Part shown: positions 1 to 6,843 of the stretch, piece after piece | Numbering within the stretch: the first letter of the stretch is position 1 | How the letters are laid out: every line of letters starts with the position of its first letter | Origin: Planctomycetota bacterium | GTDB taxonomy: Bacteria; Planctomycetota; SZUA-567 | Direction of reading: 5' to 3' | Assembly: GCA_020860865.1 (NCBI GenBank) | Contig: JAJBTL010000011.1 | Coordinates: forward strand, 1 to 7,918 | Length of the DNA: 7,918 nucleotides | The notes under the pieces: model-generated | What the model saw: the letters and a program-made list of their open reading frames with translations, nothing else | The model's database searches: none | What the model was told of the DNA's origin: nothing | Position numbers and translations under genes: made by a program

Positions 1-2
1 CG

Positions 3-173
3 TCGGGGAGATACGGCTGGCAGGTCACCGCCATCATGAACGACGGCTCTATCATAAAATCGCTGGTCCGGTATTTTGTCGTCAAAGAACCGTACTATTT
101 CAACCATGGACTCGAACTTCTTCAGGATATTTATCCGCACTACTATTACGACTCGAGCGATCACAGAAGGTAA
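3..173 (+). CDS. C-terminal tail of an unidentified protein (5' end outside window)
   Basis: This is the only reading frame on the plus strand that stays open from the left edge to the TAA at 171-173. It gives 56 residues with ordinary composition, rich in Tyr and Phe near the end (YFNHGLELLQ, then PHYYYD) and finishing in SSDHRR. Frame 1 hits a stop by about base 39. Frame 2 is open too, but its translation is much less protein-like. I do not recognise the family; no catalytic motif, membrane segment or signal can be seen in so short a tail. It lies 155 bases upstream of the methyltransferase on the same strand, so it probably belongs to the same polysaccharide cluster. That is inference from position only. 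The gap between them (174-328) holds no convincing promoter or terminator. Confidence 0.55.
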   Translation, partial: SGRYGWQVTAIMNDGSIIKSLVRYFVVKEPYYFNHGLELLQDIYPHYYYDSSDHRR

Positions 174-328
174 GCTGGCAGGCATCGGGCACATGTCATG
201 GCGGGAATGGCGATAGATCTTGACGGCCAGGCTTCGGTAAGGAAAATTTGTATCTTCCTGCCTCCCCGACGCCGGCGGGAACCTACTGCCCATGTCTTTA
301 CCGCGGAAAGCGCATTGTGCACAGATGA

Positions 329-1180
329 ATGATTTTTCCTCAAAAAAAACCGCTGTTCACCAGGGTCAAGCACTGGCTCAAGCTCCATTGTCCCAAACCG
401 ATTCTGGTGCCGATGCAGCTTGTCTACAGACCGATTCGGTATGTCTGCCACAACTTGCAACTGTACATCAACCACCACGGCGGATCCTTGGAATGTTATT
501 GCTGCGGGAAAAAGTCGAAGTTCTTTCTGCCGCTGGCCGAAGACGGCGCCGAACGCGCCGCGTTCAATGCGAACCGGTCCAGAAAGGTGTCGAATGAATC
601 GGTCTGTCCCCACTGCGGGTCGTTCCCCCGGCAGCGGGTGGGATGCTATTGGCTGTCGGAAAGATGGAATCGGCCGGAGGACGCCAAAGTAATGGTCCTG
701 GCGCCTGAAAGTTGTATGACGCTGTTTTTGAAGAGAAAGAACATCCCGTACAAAACAGCTGATCTGTTCGCCGAGAACGTCGATATGCGGTTTGATTTGC
801 AGAACATCCCGCTGGAAAACGATTCGTGGGATATAATCATTTGCAACCATGTCCTGGAACACGTAAACGACGACATAAAGGCGTTGTCCGAAATGATCCG
901 GATCCTGAAGCCCACGGGAGCGGCCCTGATAACCGTGCCGACGAACCTGGATTCGGCCGTGACGGTGGAAAGCATGCCGACCATGAACGACAAGGACCGC
1001 ACGGAGCTTTGCGGCCAGTTCGACCATATCCGCCTGTATGGGAGCGATGTCACGGACAGGTTGAACACGTGTTCCCGCTGCGAAGTCTTTGACGGGAGCA
1101 CAATCGACGACAGAGTCATGCAGGCGGTGGGCCCGGGCAGTATAGACGTCAATCTGCTCTACATTTGCAAGAAGCCTTAA
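329..1180 (+). CDS. Zinc-ribbon class I SAM-dependent methyltransferase (Methyltransf_11-like)
   Basis: The 283-residue product would be a cytosolic methyltransferase using S-adenosylmethionine; the acceptor is unknown but is probably a sugar or lipid-linked intermediate, given the cluster. A zinc-ribbon-like pair of cysteine knuckles comes first (C56-x2-C59 and C93-x2-C96, the second as CPHCGSFPRQR). A Rossmann-type core follows: VMVLAPESC (121-129) in place of the usual Gly-rich motif I, an acidic ADLF strand end near 144-147, DLQNIPLENDSWDIIICNHVLEH (split around 156-178) as motifs around the SAM pocket, and a late FDHIRLYG segment (231-238). The Cys knuckles, the APE-type motif I and the HxRLYG signature occur together in a known subgroup of methyltransferases found in surface-polysaccharide clusters. 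The ATG at 329 directly follows an in-frame TGA at 326-328, so no earlier start exists in this frame. No good Shine-Dalgarno site is visible. Met29 (base 413) is an alternative. An A8 run at 342-349 lies just inside the gene. Confidence 0.87.
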   Translation: MIFPQKKPLFTRVKHWLKLHCPKPILVPMQLVYRPIRYVCHNLQLYINHHGGSLECYCCGKKSKFFLPLAEDGAERAAFNANRSRKVSNESVCPHCGSFPRQRVGCYWLSERWNRPEDAKVMVLAPESCMTLFLKRKNIPYKTADLFAENVDMRFDLQNIPLENDSWDIIICNHVLEHVNDDIKALSEMIRILKPTGAALITVPTNLDSAVTVESMPTMNDKDRTELCGQFDHIRLYGSDVTDRLNTCSRCEVFDGSTIDDRVMQAVGPGSIDVNLLYICKKP

Positions 1181-1199
1181 CTGAACCTGTTTTCCAGTT
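1179..1199. terminator. Weak inverted repeat between convergent genes
   Basis: The methyltransferase (ends 1180, plus) and the GT2 (ends 1219, minus) converge with only 38 bases between stop codons. This gap contains AACTG (1179-1183) and its complement CAGTT (1195-1199) around a T-containing loop, followed by GTTT. The stem is only 5 bp and lacks a strong GC core or a clean U-tract, so it is a poor candidate for a factor-independent terminator. I list it because it is the only hairpin in the gap. Confidence 0.2.
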
Positions 1200-1218
1200 G
1201 TTTATCGCAAAGAAGAAA

Positions 1219-2396
1219 TCACTTCCCGGACCGCACGGTGCGAATCCATTCGGCCGGCTTTTTGAACAACGCCGTCAGGTAAACACCCACCCGCCACAAG
1301 GCAAACACCGGCAACATCGCCGCCGCCGCCAAGCCTTGTTTGTCCAGACGCTCCAGACCAAGAAAAAAATAACCGGCGAGTAACAACAGTATCAGCACGG
1401 ACAAATTCCATACCCAGCCGCCGACCAGCCAGGCCGGAACCAACAGAACCATCGCAACACATAACTGCATGGAAAACGGAGGCGTCACCATAAAAAAACA
1501 GGGATAGGGCGGCACGCCAATCGCGACGTCGCAACGCGTCGGGGATTTCTTTCCTGAGAAAAGTTCTCCGCAGACTGTGTTCGCCCCCCGACCAGCGTTG
1601 GCGCTGGGCCCGGGCTTCTCCGGGAGTGGCTGGCATGAGCTGCCGCGATATCGCCCGCGCTCCATAGGAGACCGGGATTTTTCCCGAATCAGCCTGAGTG
1701 TCATTTCCATGTCCTCGGTTAAACCGTACGATTGCCAACCCAGGCGATATATAAGGGAACGCTCGAAACACATTCCAGAACCGCGCAGCGGAATGGTCAG
1801 TCCCAAGGCTTCGTAGGCGGGAAACTGCCAGCGGTTGCGCAAAACAAACGACGTGGCGGTGAGCCGGGTGAACCAATTGCGGTCAGGCCCTTCGACGTCG
1901 TAACGCCCCTGAATCATGACGTCCCCGCGCACAAGGTGGGAAGCCATGACGCGTAGGTAATCGCTTTCGGGCGAACTGTCGGCGTCCAGGAACAGAACCG
2001 CGTCCCCGGGTTCGCCGCTGTTTTCGTTTTTGAGCACTTCCAGGGCATAGGCAAGGGCTTGTCCCTTGCCGCGCTTTTCGGGGTCGACGCGAACAATCAC
2101 GTTGGCGCCGGCCTCTCGGGCTCTATCGGCGGTATCATCGGTGCAATTGTCAGCCACCAGATTCAGGCTGAATCGCTCTCCGGGATAATCGCAGGCGAGG
2201 ATTTTTCCACGGTTTGGGCGATAACTTCGCCTTCGTTGTGGGCGGGAACTATAATGGTGATGAATGGAGTCCGGTTGGTGGCCGCCGGCGGCGTTTTCGG
2301 GAACAGCGACCGCAACGCCAGCGCCCATAGCCCGACAACCCAGGCCAAAAAGGGGATCAAAACAACAAGCATCACTATCGTCGGGAGAACGGGCAT
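1219..2396 (-). pseudogene. Membrane GT2 glycosyltransferase broken by three homopolymer frameshifts
   Basis: This encodes a processive-type family 2 glycosyltransferase, but the reading frame changes three times. ATG 2394-2396 has a good Shine-Dalgarno site and opens with a membrane segment (about residues 5-30) and ITIIVPAHNE. At the T5 run 2202-2206 (GAAAAATCC on the coding strand) the homologous frame needs one more A to continue as EKILACDYPGERF. The second segment carries VADNCTDDTA, FLDADSSPE (DxD) and LTEDMEM. At T5 1678-1682, again GAAAAATCC, one more A is needed to continue as EKIPVSYGARAISR, which carries the QRQRW (QxxRW) motif at 1592-1606. At A7 1492-1498 one T too many must be removed to read LSLFFMVTPPFS and the three C-terminal membrane segments ending at TGA 1219-1221. 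Corrected length is 1178+1+1-1 = 1179 bases, exactly 393 codons (392 residues), with all GT2 motifs present. It lies 12 bases after the upstream GT4. It may be a pseudogene, a phase-variable gene or an intact gene with sequencing errors; I cannot separate these here. Confidence 0.82.
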
Positions 2397-2401
2397 TCTT
2401 G

Positions 2402-2407
2402 TCCTCT
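2402..2407 (-). promoter_or_regulatory. Ribosome binding site deciding the GT2 start
   Basis: On the minus strand AGAGGA (complement of 2402-2407) ends 5 bases before ATG 2394-2396. It sits directly after the stop codon of the upstream GT4 (2409-2411), which is typical of tightly packed operon genes. It supports ATG 2396 as the GT2 start rather than the longer open frame beginning at 2412, whose first ~65 codons read as nonsense. Confidence 0.6.
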
Positions 2408-2408
2408 T

Positions 2409-3593
2409 TCAAGTCCGCGCGGCGATCAGTTCATGGCACAGCCGTTCATAACGATCGGCGACGTCGTCCCAGGAATAAAAATCCCGAATCCGCTGCTGGG
2501 CGGCACGCCTTTTCTCGTCCAGTTGATCCGCGTTATCCAGGCTCCAGCGCATTGCGTCATACAGCGCTTTCTTTTCGGGAAGGAAAAACCGGCCGCAATC
2601 GCCAAGAACCTCCCGATTGAAGTTCACGTCGCGGCAGAGAACGAAACAACCGCAGCCCATCGCTTGCAGCAGCGCCGGATTGGTTCCTCCGACTTCATTT
2701 CCATGAATGTAGGCATGGCAATTCGTCCACAGTTCCCGCAAGAGATCGTCGTCATACACGAAGCCCGGCATTATGACCCTGTCTCCGGCCAAATCCGTCA
2801 GTTGCTTCTGGTACTCGCCGGAATAGGCGGCGCCGCCCACCATAACCAGCTTTTTATCCGTGTTCAGTTCAAGAAACGCCTGCACCGTCAGGAGCGGATT
2901 GTTTTCCGGCTCGAATCGGGTGACCTGCAGAAAGTATTCACCCGGTTTCACTCCGAGAGGTTTCAGCAGTTTCGGGTTTACGCTGTTTTGAACCTCGGCG
3001 CCATAGGCGATGGTGGTCGAATCCATATGGTATTCTTCGCGATAGTACTCTCCCATTGTCCGGGAGTCCGTGATTATTCGTGTGGCGAACCAGGTCGTCA
3101 TCCGCTCGGAAATTTTAAAGTGGAGCTTTGCCGCCCGCCCCCATTTCGCCCGCTTCCATTCAAGGCCGTCGGTATTGACGATAAGCGGTGTTCGCCGTAG
3201 CCGCAATGGTATGAGCGCGGGAATATTGGCGACGTTGCAGGCAAAGAATACGTCCGCCGGGCGAAAAAGCGCCATAAGGACGGAAAAAAAAGTATGCGAC
3301 AACGTCTCGAGGGAGCGCAGGTGGAAGCACGGCGCGAAAATCCGCTTCATGCCGCAATACGTCGGCGCCTCGTCAATGCCGGGTCCGCTTCGACAATATA
3401 CTGTGACGTCATGCCCGCGTTCATCCAGGCGACGGCCGATTTCCTGCACCGCGGTCTCGAAGCCTCCGTAGCGCGCCGGCACGCCGCGAGTGCCCAGGAT
3501 AACAATTTTAAACGGTTTTACCCGTTCCTTCCCATTCGCCGCGCTTTCCGTACCAGACGTGCCGGAACACACCGTTACCTTTTCCGCGTTCAT
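2409..3593 (-). CDS. GT4 glycosyltransferase with N-terminal DUF1972 domain (rhamnosyltransferase-like)
   Basis: The 394-residue product is a GT-B fold, retaining-type glycosyltransferase predicted to act at the cytosolic membrane face on a lipid-linked polysaccharide intermediate. After a ~27-residue extension rich in Ser, Gly and Glu, the DUF1972-type N-terminal domain begins at KIVILGTRGVPARYGGFE (29-46), the signature of the Cps2T/WchF-like rhamnosyltransferase group. The C-terminal GT4 domain shows LQVTRFEPENNPLLTVQAF, KLVMVGGAAYSG, VIMPGFVYDDD and HGNEVGGTNPALLQAMG, where the donor sugar nucleotide binds. The family generally has LLEAM at the last site; here it is LLQAM (CAA, bases 2664-2666). 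The sugar specificity cannot be read from sequence; rhamnose is inference from the subgroup. ATG 3593 has a strong Shine-Dalgarno site. It is the first gene of a minus-strand pair with the frameshifted GT2 and diverges from the GT4 at 3835. The frame is intact throughout. Confidence 0.93.
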   Translation of the reverse strand: MNAEKVTVCSGTSGTESAANGKERVKPFKIVILGTRGVPARYGGFETAVQEIGRRLDERGHDVTVYCRSGPGIDEAPTYCGMKRIFAPCFHLRSLETLSHTFFSVLMALFRPADVFFACNVANIPALIPLRLRRTPLIVNTDGLEWKRAKWGRAAKLHFKISERMTTWFATRIITDSRTMGEYYREEYHMDSTTIAYGAEVQNSVNPKLLKPLGVKPGEYFLQVTRFEPENNPLLTVQAFLELNTDKKLVMVGGAAYSGEYQKQLTDLAGDRVIMPGFVYDDDLLRELWTNCHAYIHGNEVGGTNPALLQAMGCGCFVLCRDVNFNREVLGDCGRFFLPEKKALYDAMRWSLDNADQLDEKRRAAQQRIRDFYSWDDVADRYERLCHELIAART

Positions 3594-3601
3594 TCAGACC
3601 G

Positions 3602-3609
3602 CCTCTCCC
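3602..3609 (-). promoter_or_regulatory. Strong ribosome binding site of the DUF1972 GT4
   Basis: On the minus strand GGGAGAGG (complement of 3602-3609) ends 8 bases before ATG 3591-3593. This fixes the start and includes the unusual Ser/Gly-rich N-terminal extension in the protein. Confidence 0.65.
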
Positions 3610-3643
3610 AAGAAAAGATGTCGTGTCAGTAAAAAAACGCATT

Positions 3644-3673
3644 CTTACGGACGACAAGAGGCAAAAGTATAAT
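3644..3673 (+). promoter_or_regulatory. Candidate sigma70-like promoter for the plus-strand GT4-GT2 pair
   Basis: A perfect TATAAT lies at 3668-3673. The best -35 is weak: CTTACG at 3644-3649 with an 18-base spacer, matching consensus at three of six positions. Transcription would begin near 3680 and leave a leader of about 150 bases before GTG 3835. The -10 overlaps the opposite-strand -10 of the divergent operon. Confidence 0.4.
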
Positions 3674-3694
3674 CCATGAATCGCGTAAACGCAA
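3666..3694 (-). promoter_or_regulatory. Candidate sigma70-like promoter for the minus-strand GT4-GT2 pair
   Basis: Read on the minus strand, TTGCGT (complement of 3689-3694), a 17-base spacer and TATACT (complement of 3666-3671) form a plausible promoter: three of six matches at -35 and five of six at -10. Transcription would begin near 3659, giving a leader of about 65 bases to ATG 3593. The -10 shares bases 3668-3671 with the plus-strand TATAAT. Confidence 0.42.
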
Positions 3695-3780
3695 AAAATT
3701 ATTCGAACAGTTCCCACCACAGAAAGTTGCTTAAATCGCCATGAGGAGTCGAAAAATGCGGAATGGGGATTGACGTGGAA

Positions 3781-3795
3781 GTTTCATTATGAAAC
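3781..3795. repeat. 15-bp palindrome, operator-like
   Basis: GTTTCAT and ATGAAAC are perfect 7-bp complements around a central T. The site lies between the divergent promoter and the start of the plus-strand GT4, 39 bases before GTG 3835. Its size and symmetry fit a dimeric DNA-binding regulator. A TTGACG at 3770-3775 just upstream could be a second -35 with the palindrome in the spacer, but no good -10 follows. Function is inference. Confidence 0.4.
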
Positions 3796-3822
3796 GATGG
3801 TTGAGTGACAGGCTTGAAAATG

Positions 3823-3829
3823 AAAGGGG
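3823..3829 (+). promoter_or_regulatory. Ribosome binding site supporting GTG start at 3835
   Basis: AAAGGGG at 3823-3829 is purine-rich and sits 5 bases before GTG 3835. Neither GTG 3805 nor ATG 3820 has a comparable site. The match to the Shine-Dalgarno consensus is partial (AAGG plus two G), so the choice remains open. Confidence 0.4.
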
Positions 3830-3834
3830 TTGCA

Positions 3835-5331
3835 GTGGGTGTTCAGAACAACATCCCGGTGAACACGCGTTATGACGATATGTTCACCGCCACCGCCGGT
3901 CTGTTGGACCGGCTGGACGTCGACCGTTTTCTCAAGCGGATGGGCGATTTTTTCATGGGCGAAAGCGCCGACGCGGCGCCCGGCTCCCGGGAAGGCCGGA
4001 CGATCGGCGTCATCGCCCTTTTCGTGCCCACCCTGCGCGGCGGCGGCATCGAACGGGTCGCCATCAATCTTTCCACAAGCTGGTTGAACCGAGGTTACCG
4101 CGTCGTCGTTTTCACCGACGAAAAGCCGACGCCAGGGGACTACCGGCCGCACGAAAAACTACAGCGGGTTGTCCTGCCGACCGACCGGAGGGAACGCTGG
4201 AACGCGGTTCGGGAAAACCTGCGCGCGGTTTCGGCCGACATCTGTATCTTTTTCGACGGCTGGCGCCGGCAAACCCAGTACGATTTTTACAGCGCCAAAT
4301 TAACCGGCTGCCTCACCGTTCAGTCGGTGCATAACATGTTCTTTTATCCGGCGCATGAACTGAGGCCGGAGGAGATGGAATGGCTGCTTGATTACGGTCG
4401 CTTCGCCGACGCCCTTACCTGCCTCAGTACAGACAATCTCCTGTGGTGGCGGGCCAGCGGCATGAGCCGTTCCGCCCGCCTGCCCAATCAAATCACCTTC
4501 GACCCCGCCAAGGTTGTCCGCTCCGATGGAACAACGAAAAACGTGTTGTACATCGCCAGGTTGACCGAGATCAAGGGAGTCCGCTTCCTTCCGGAGATAA
4601 TCCGAAAAATCGCCGCCCAGGTCCCTGACTTCAAGTTGCAGATACTGGGGCAATCGTCCGACGGTCTGCAGGAAAACTGGTTCCGCAAGGAAATCGCCAG
4701 GCTTGGGTTGGAAGCGAATGTGGAAATGATCGCCTTCACCCCCAACACGCACGAATTCATAGCCAGGGCGGCGGTCCTCATTATGCCCTCGCGAGTGGAG
4801 GGTCAGCCGCTGGTACGTCTGGAAGCGGCTACCCAAGGAGTTCCCAACGTCGTCTTTTCCATGCCATACCTCGAACCAACCGGCGAGGAGAACGGTTGCA
4901 TACAGGTGGGGAAGGAAGATGTGGACGGCATGGCCGGGGCGGTGGTGCGGCTGCTAAGCGACCACGATTATTGGCAAAGGATGTCCGACAACGCGATTCG
5001 CGGCATCATTCCCTTTTCGGAAGAAAACATCCTGGCCGAATGGGAACGCCTGTTCCAGGCGATTCTGTCCAATCGGGTGGAAGAGGAATTCGCGCCGGCG
5101 AAAGCCGTGGACGCCGCCTTCCTCGAGGAAACGATGCGGGAGGTTCGCATCGCCTTCCGACAGCGCCAAATCAACGGCAAGAGCTTCTTCTACCGGTATC
5201 TGCATCCGGACGGCTGGCTGATAGCCACCCTGCTTCCGAAAGGAACGGGGCGAAGAAAAGCCGCCGCCTATATCGGTCACTGGCTTCAGCAAAAGGCATG
5301 GGAATTGAAGCAATACCGGAATCGAAAATAG
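3835..5331 (+). CDS. GT4-family glycosyltransferase (GT-B fold)
   Basis: From GTG 3835 this is 498 residues, predicted to be a cytosolic retaining-type glycosyltransferase acting in polysaccharide assembly. After ~55 residues of unclear role, the N-terminal Rossmann domain opens with IGVIALFVPTLRGGGIERVA, whose GGxER loop is typical of GT4 acceptor domains. The C-terminal donor domain begins at NVLYIARLTEIKGV and contains LQILGQSSDG and PSRVEGQPLVRLEA, an intact EX7E motif (first Glu codon at 4798-4800, second 24 bases on). A ~80-residue basic, aromatic tail (GKSFFYRYLHP, then WLQQKAWELK) follows the catalytic core and is longer than usual; it may help membrane association, which is inference. 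The start is uncertain. GTG 3805 follows an in-frame TGA and has no Shine-Dalgarno site, ATG 3820 has only a weak one, and GTG 3835 is preceded by AAAGGGG at 5 bases, so I prefer it. It is the first gene of a plus-strand pair. The frame is intact. Confidence 0.9.
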   Translation: MGVQNNIPVNTRYDDMFTATAGLLDRLDVDRFLKRMGDFFMGESADAAPGSREGRTIGVIALFVPTLRGGGIERVAINLSTSWLNRGYRVVVFTDEKPTPGDYRPHEKLQRVVLPTDRRERWNAVRENLRAVSADICIFFDGWRRQTQYDFYSAKLTGCLTVQSVHNMFFYPAHELRPEEMEWLLDYGRFADALTCLSTDNLLWWRASGMSRSARLPNQITFDPAKVVRSDGTTKNVLYIARLTEIKGVRFLPEIIRKIAAQVPDFKLQILGQSSDGLQENWFRKEIARLGLEANVEMIAFTPNTHEFIARAAVLIMPSRVEGQPLVRLEAATQGVPNVVFSMPYLEPTGEENGCIQVGKEDVDGMAGAVVRLLSDHDYWQRMSDNAIRGIIPFSEENILAEWERLFQAILSNRVEEEFAPAKAVDAAFLEETMREVRIAFRQRQINGKSFFYRYLHPDGWLIATLLPKGTGRRKAAAYIGHWLQQKAWELKQYRNRK

Positions 5332-5381
5332 GATCAAGGACACGCGTACGGCTCCCAAGACGGTTTCGGCCGGCGCTTTCG

Positions 5382-5386
5382 AAAGG
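5382..5386 (+). promoter_or_regulatory. Ribosome binding site deciding the GT2 start
   Basis: AAAGG at 5382-5386 lies 7 bases before ATG 5394. It marks the true start of the GT2 inside a frame that is open from 4896; the upstream 166 codons overlap the GT4 gene and are very Arg- and Gly-rich, as expected for an out-of-frame reading of GC-rich coding DNA. Confidence 0.5.
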
Positions 5387-5393
5387 TCGGGCT

Positions 5394-6422
5394 ATGACTC
5401 CCGCAATCAGCGTTGTCGTGCCGTTTTACAATGTGGAACCTTATATTGCGCAATGCCTGAAAAGCATCCGCAACCAGACCTTCACCGACTTCGAAGTTCT
5501 CTGCGTCGACGATCATGGGCAGGACAAATCCTTGTCCGTGGTGGAAAAATATGTCCGGCTGGATCCGCGCTTCAAACTAATCCGCCAAGAGAAGAATTGC
5601 GGACCCGGCGCCGCCAGGAACCGGGGGATTCGGGTCGCCACGGGGAAATATATCACCTTCATCGATCCGGACGATTGGGTGGAACCGGATCTACTCGAGA
5701 AGGAACACGCGGCAATCGTACAGTATGGCGTCGACAGCGTGTGGGTGGGCCACCGCAATTACTATGAAGACGACGGCAGCTTCAAGCCCGCCGCCCCGCA
5801 GGTGCCGGCGGGCCTGGTGAAACTCGACGCCGAAATCGTGGCCGGAAACCAGGGGGCGGGCTGGAACAAACTGAGTTCGCTTGCTTTCCTGCGCCGGTAC
5901 GGAGTGGAGTTTGACGAAGGTATTTTCCACGAGGATATCGGCTTTGTCTTCCGCCTCTGCTGTTTCGCCGGTACGATTTACCAGATACCCGATGCCCTGT
6001 ATAACTACCGGCATCGCAAGGGCTCGACCAGCACCAACGCCATCGCCGGCAACGGAAAAATGATGGACATGCTGGAGGGGTGGCGGCGGTCCCTCGCGTA
6101 TCTGCGGGAACGGGGAATTTTTGAGGAAAAGAAGGAATGGCTCCTCAGGTTGTATGGCGAACATTACGCCTTGTACCTGTTCCTGAAACCGTATAAGTTG
6201 GAAGGAACCGCCCGGCTAAGAAGTTTCCTGCGGGAGATTGGCTTTCCCGCCGCCTTCGAGCCGACCCAAGCGGAGGTTCTGAAGGCAGTCGCCGGTTGCG
6301 GAACCGTCCACAGTTGGAATCTGGTGTATTTTTTCCTTCTGGCCCTCAGTCGTCTCCACCCCACCGCACGCACGCGCGAAAAGTGGAAAACCTGGCTGAA
6401 AGTGAAGTTCAGGGAGAAGTGA
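5394..6422 (+). CDS. GT2-family glycosyltransferase (GT-A fold, WcaA/EpsJ-like)
   Basis: The 342-residue product is a soluble family 2 glycosyltransferase that would transfer one sugar from a nucleotide-sugar donor to the growing repeat unit. The GT-A domain begins immediately: ISVVVPFYNVEPYIAQCL, a nucleotide-binding VLCVDDHG, then GPGAARNRGIRVATGKYI and the metal-binding FIDPDDW (D91-x-D93). A later FHEDIGFVFRL contains the Glu-Asp pair (E180-D181) at the usual place of the catalytic base, followed by YNYRHRKGSTS. The C-terminal ~120 residues are mostly helical by appearance, with YFFLLALSRL near the end, but no clear transmembrane segment, so it is non-processive in type. It starts 62 bases after the GT4 stop and is very likely cotranscribed with it. 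It ends with TGA 6420-6422, and there is no obvious terminator after it. All motifs are in one frame. Confidence 0.93.
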   Translation: MTPAISVVVPFYNVEPYIAQCLKSIRNQTFTDFEVLCVDDHGQDKSLSVVEKYVRLDPRFKLIRQEKNCGPGAARNRGIRVATGKYITFIDPDDWVEPDLLEKEHAAIVQYGVDSVWVGHRNYYEDDGSFKPAAPQVPAGLVKLDAEIVAGNQGAGWNKLSSLAFLRRYGVEFDEGIFHEDIGFVFRLCCFAGTIYQIPDALYNYRHRKGSTSTNAIAGNGKMMDMLEGWRRSLAYLRERGIFEEKKEWLLRLYGEHYALYLFLKPYKLEGTARLRSFLREIGFPAAFEPTQAEVLKAVAGCGTVHSWNLVYFFLLALSRLHPTARTREKWKTWLKVKFREK

Positions 6423-6843
6423 TGAGAGTTTGTCCACTCGAGTAGGGTATATGAATGTAACGTTCGAATCGGTAGGACGTCGGTTGACTGTCACGGTTAA
6501 GGTTAGACAAAAACGTATCGAAATATACTATCGGACCGCCTAATAAAACCTGTTTCATACCTCCATTTGGCCCGCTTTTCCGTTTTGACGACTGTTGGCT
6601 CGCCTGTCTTTTCAGGGCAATATTCAGCCATGGTGCCTTCAAAAGCCGACTCGCTCACGACCGCCAAAACGAAAAAACCACACCAAAGCGAAGTATGAAT
6701 CAGCATCTAATTACATAGCCTATTGAATCAATGGTGTCACTGACGTACGCATTCGCTGATACGACCGTGCATGGTATATATTTTGATCACGTAGTGTTGG
6801 AGAAAACAGTATCAGATGTCACCTGCTGTTGACAGTGGATGCC
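6423..6843. other. Gene-poor, more AT-rich intergenic stretch
   Basis: Between the GT2 stop and the GH5 promoter I see no supported gene. The DNA is visibly more AT-rich than the flanking coding regions and lacks their G/C-rich third-position rhythm. Contents worth noting: an 8-bp palindrome ACTCGAGT (6436-6443); a 30-codon open frame from ATG 6451 to TAA 6541 preceded closely by AGGG; a 67-codon minus-strand frame (6706-6503) with a hydrophobic start but no ribosome binding site; a small palindrome ATTGA-A-TCAAT (6722-6732); and TGGTATATATTTTGA (6773-6787), which resembles the GH5 promoter -10 region. No terminator hairpin with a T-tract was found. Confidence 0.5.

Noticed and set aside
161..1027. 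Long minus-strand open frame opposite the methyltransferase
   Set aside because: It has no family motif and a composition typical of the reverse of a GC-rich gene, and it fully overlaps a well-supported methyltransferase.
1202..1876. Separate 224-residue minus-strand gene
   Set aside because: Only its middle part (from KIPVSYGARAISR to about LSLFFY) is meaningful, and that is the third-frame segment of the broken GT2, not an independent gene.
2433..3200. 255-residue plus-strand open frame
   Set aside because: It is the shadow of the intact DUF1972 GT4 on the other strand, without recognisable motifs.
3789..3875. 28-codon frame MKRWLSDRLE... that could be a leader peptide for the GT4
   Set aside because: It overlaps the GT4 start, has no ribosome binding site and shows no attenuator-like hairpins or regulatory codon run.
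4896..5393. N-terminal 166-codon extension of the plus-strand GT2
   Set aside because: It overlaps the GT4 out of frame and is abnormally rich in Arg and Gly; the ATG at 5394 has a ribosome binding site and begins the GT-A domain at once.
6503..6706. 67-codon minus-strand frame with a hydrophobic start, possible small secreted protein
   Set aside because: There is no ribosome binding site or promoter ahead of it, no recognisable motif, and it lies in AT-richer DNA where such frames arise by chance.
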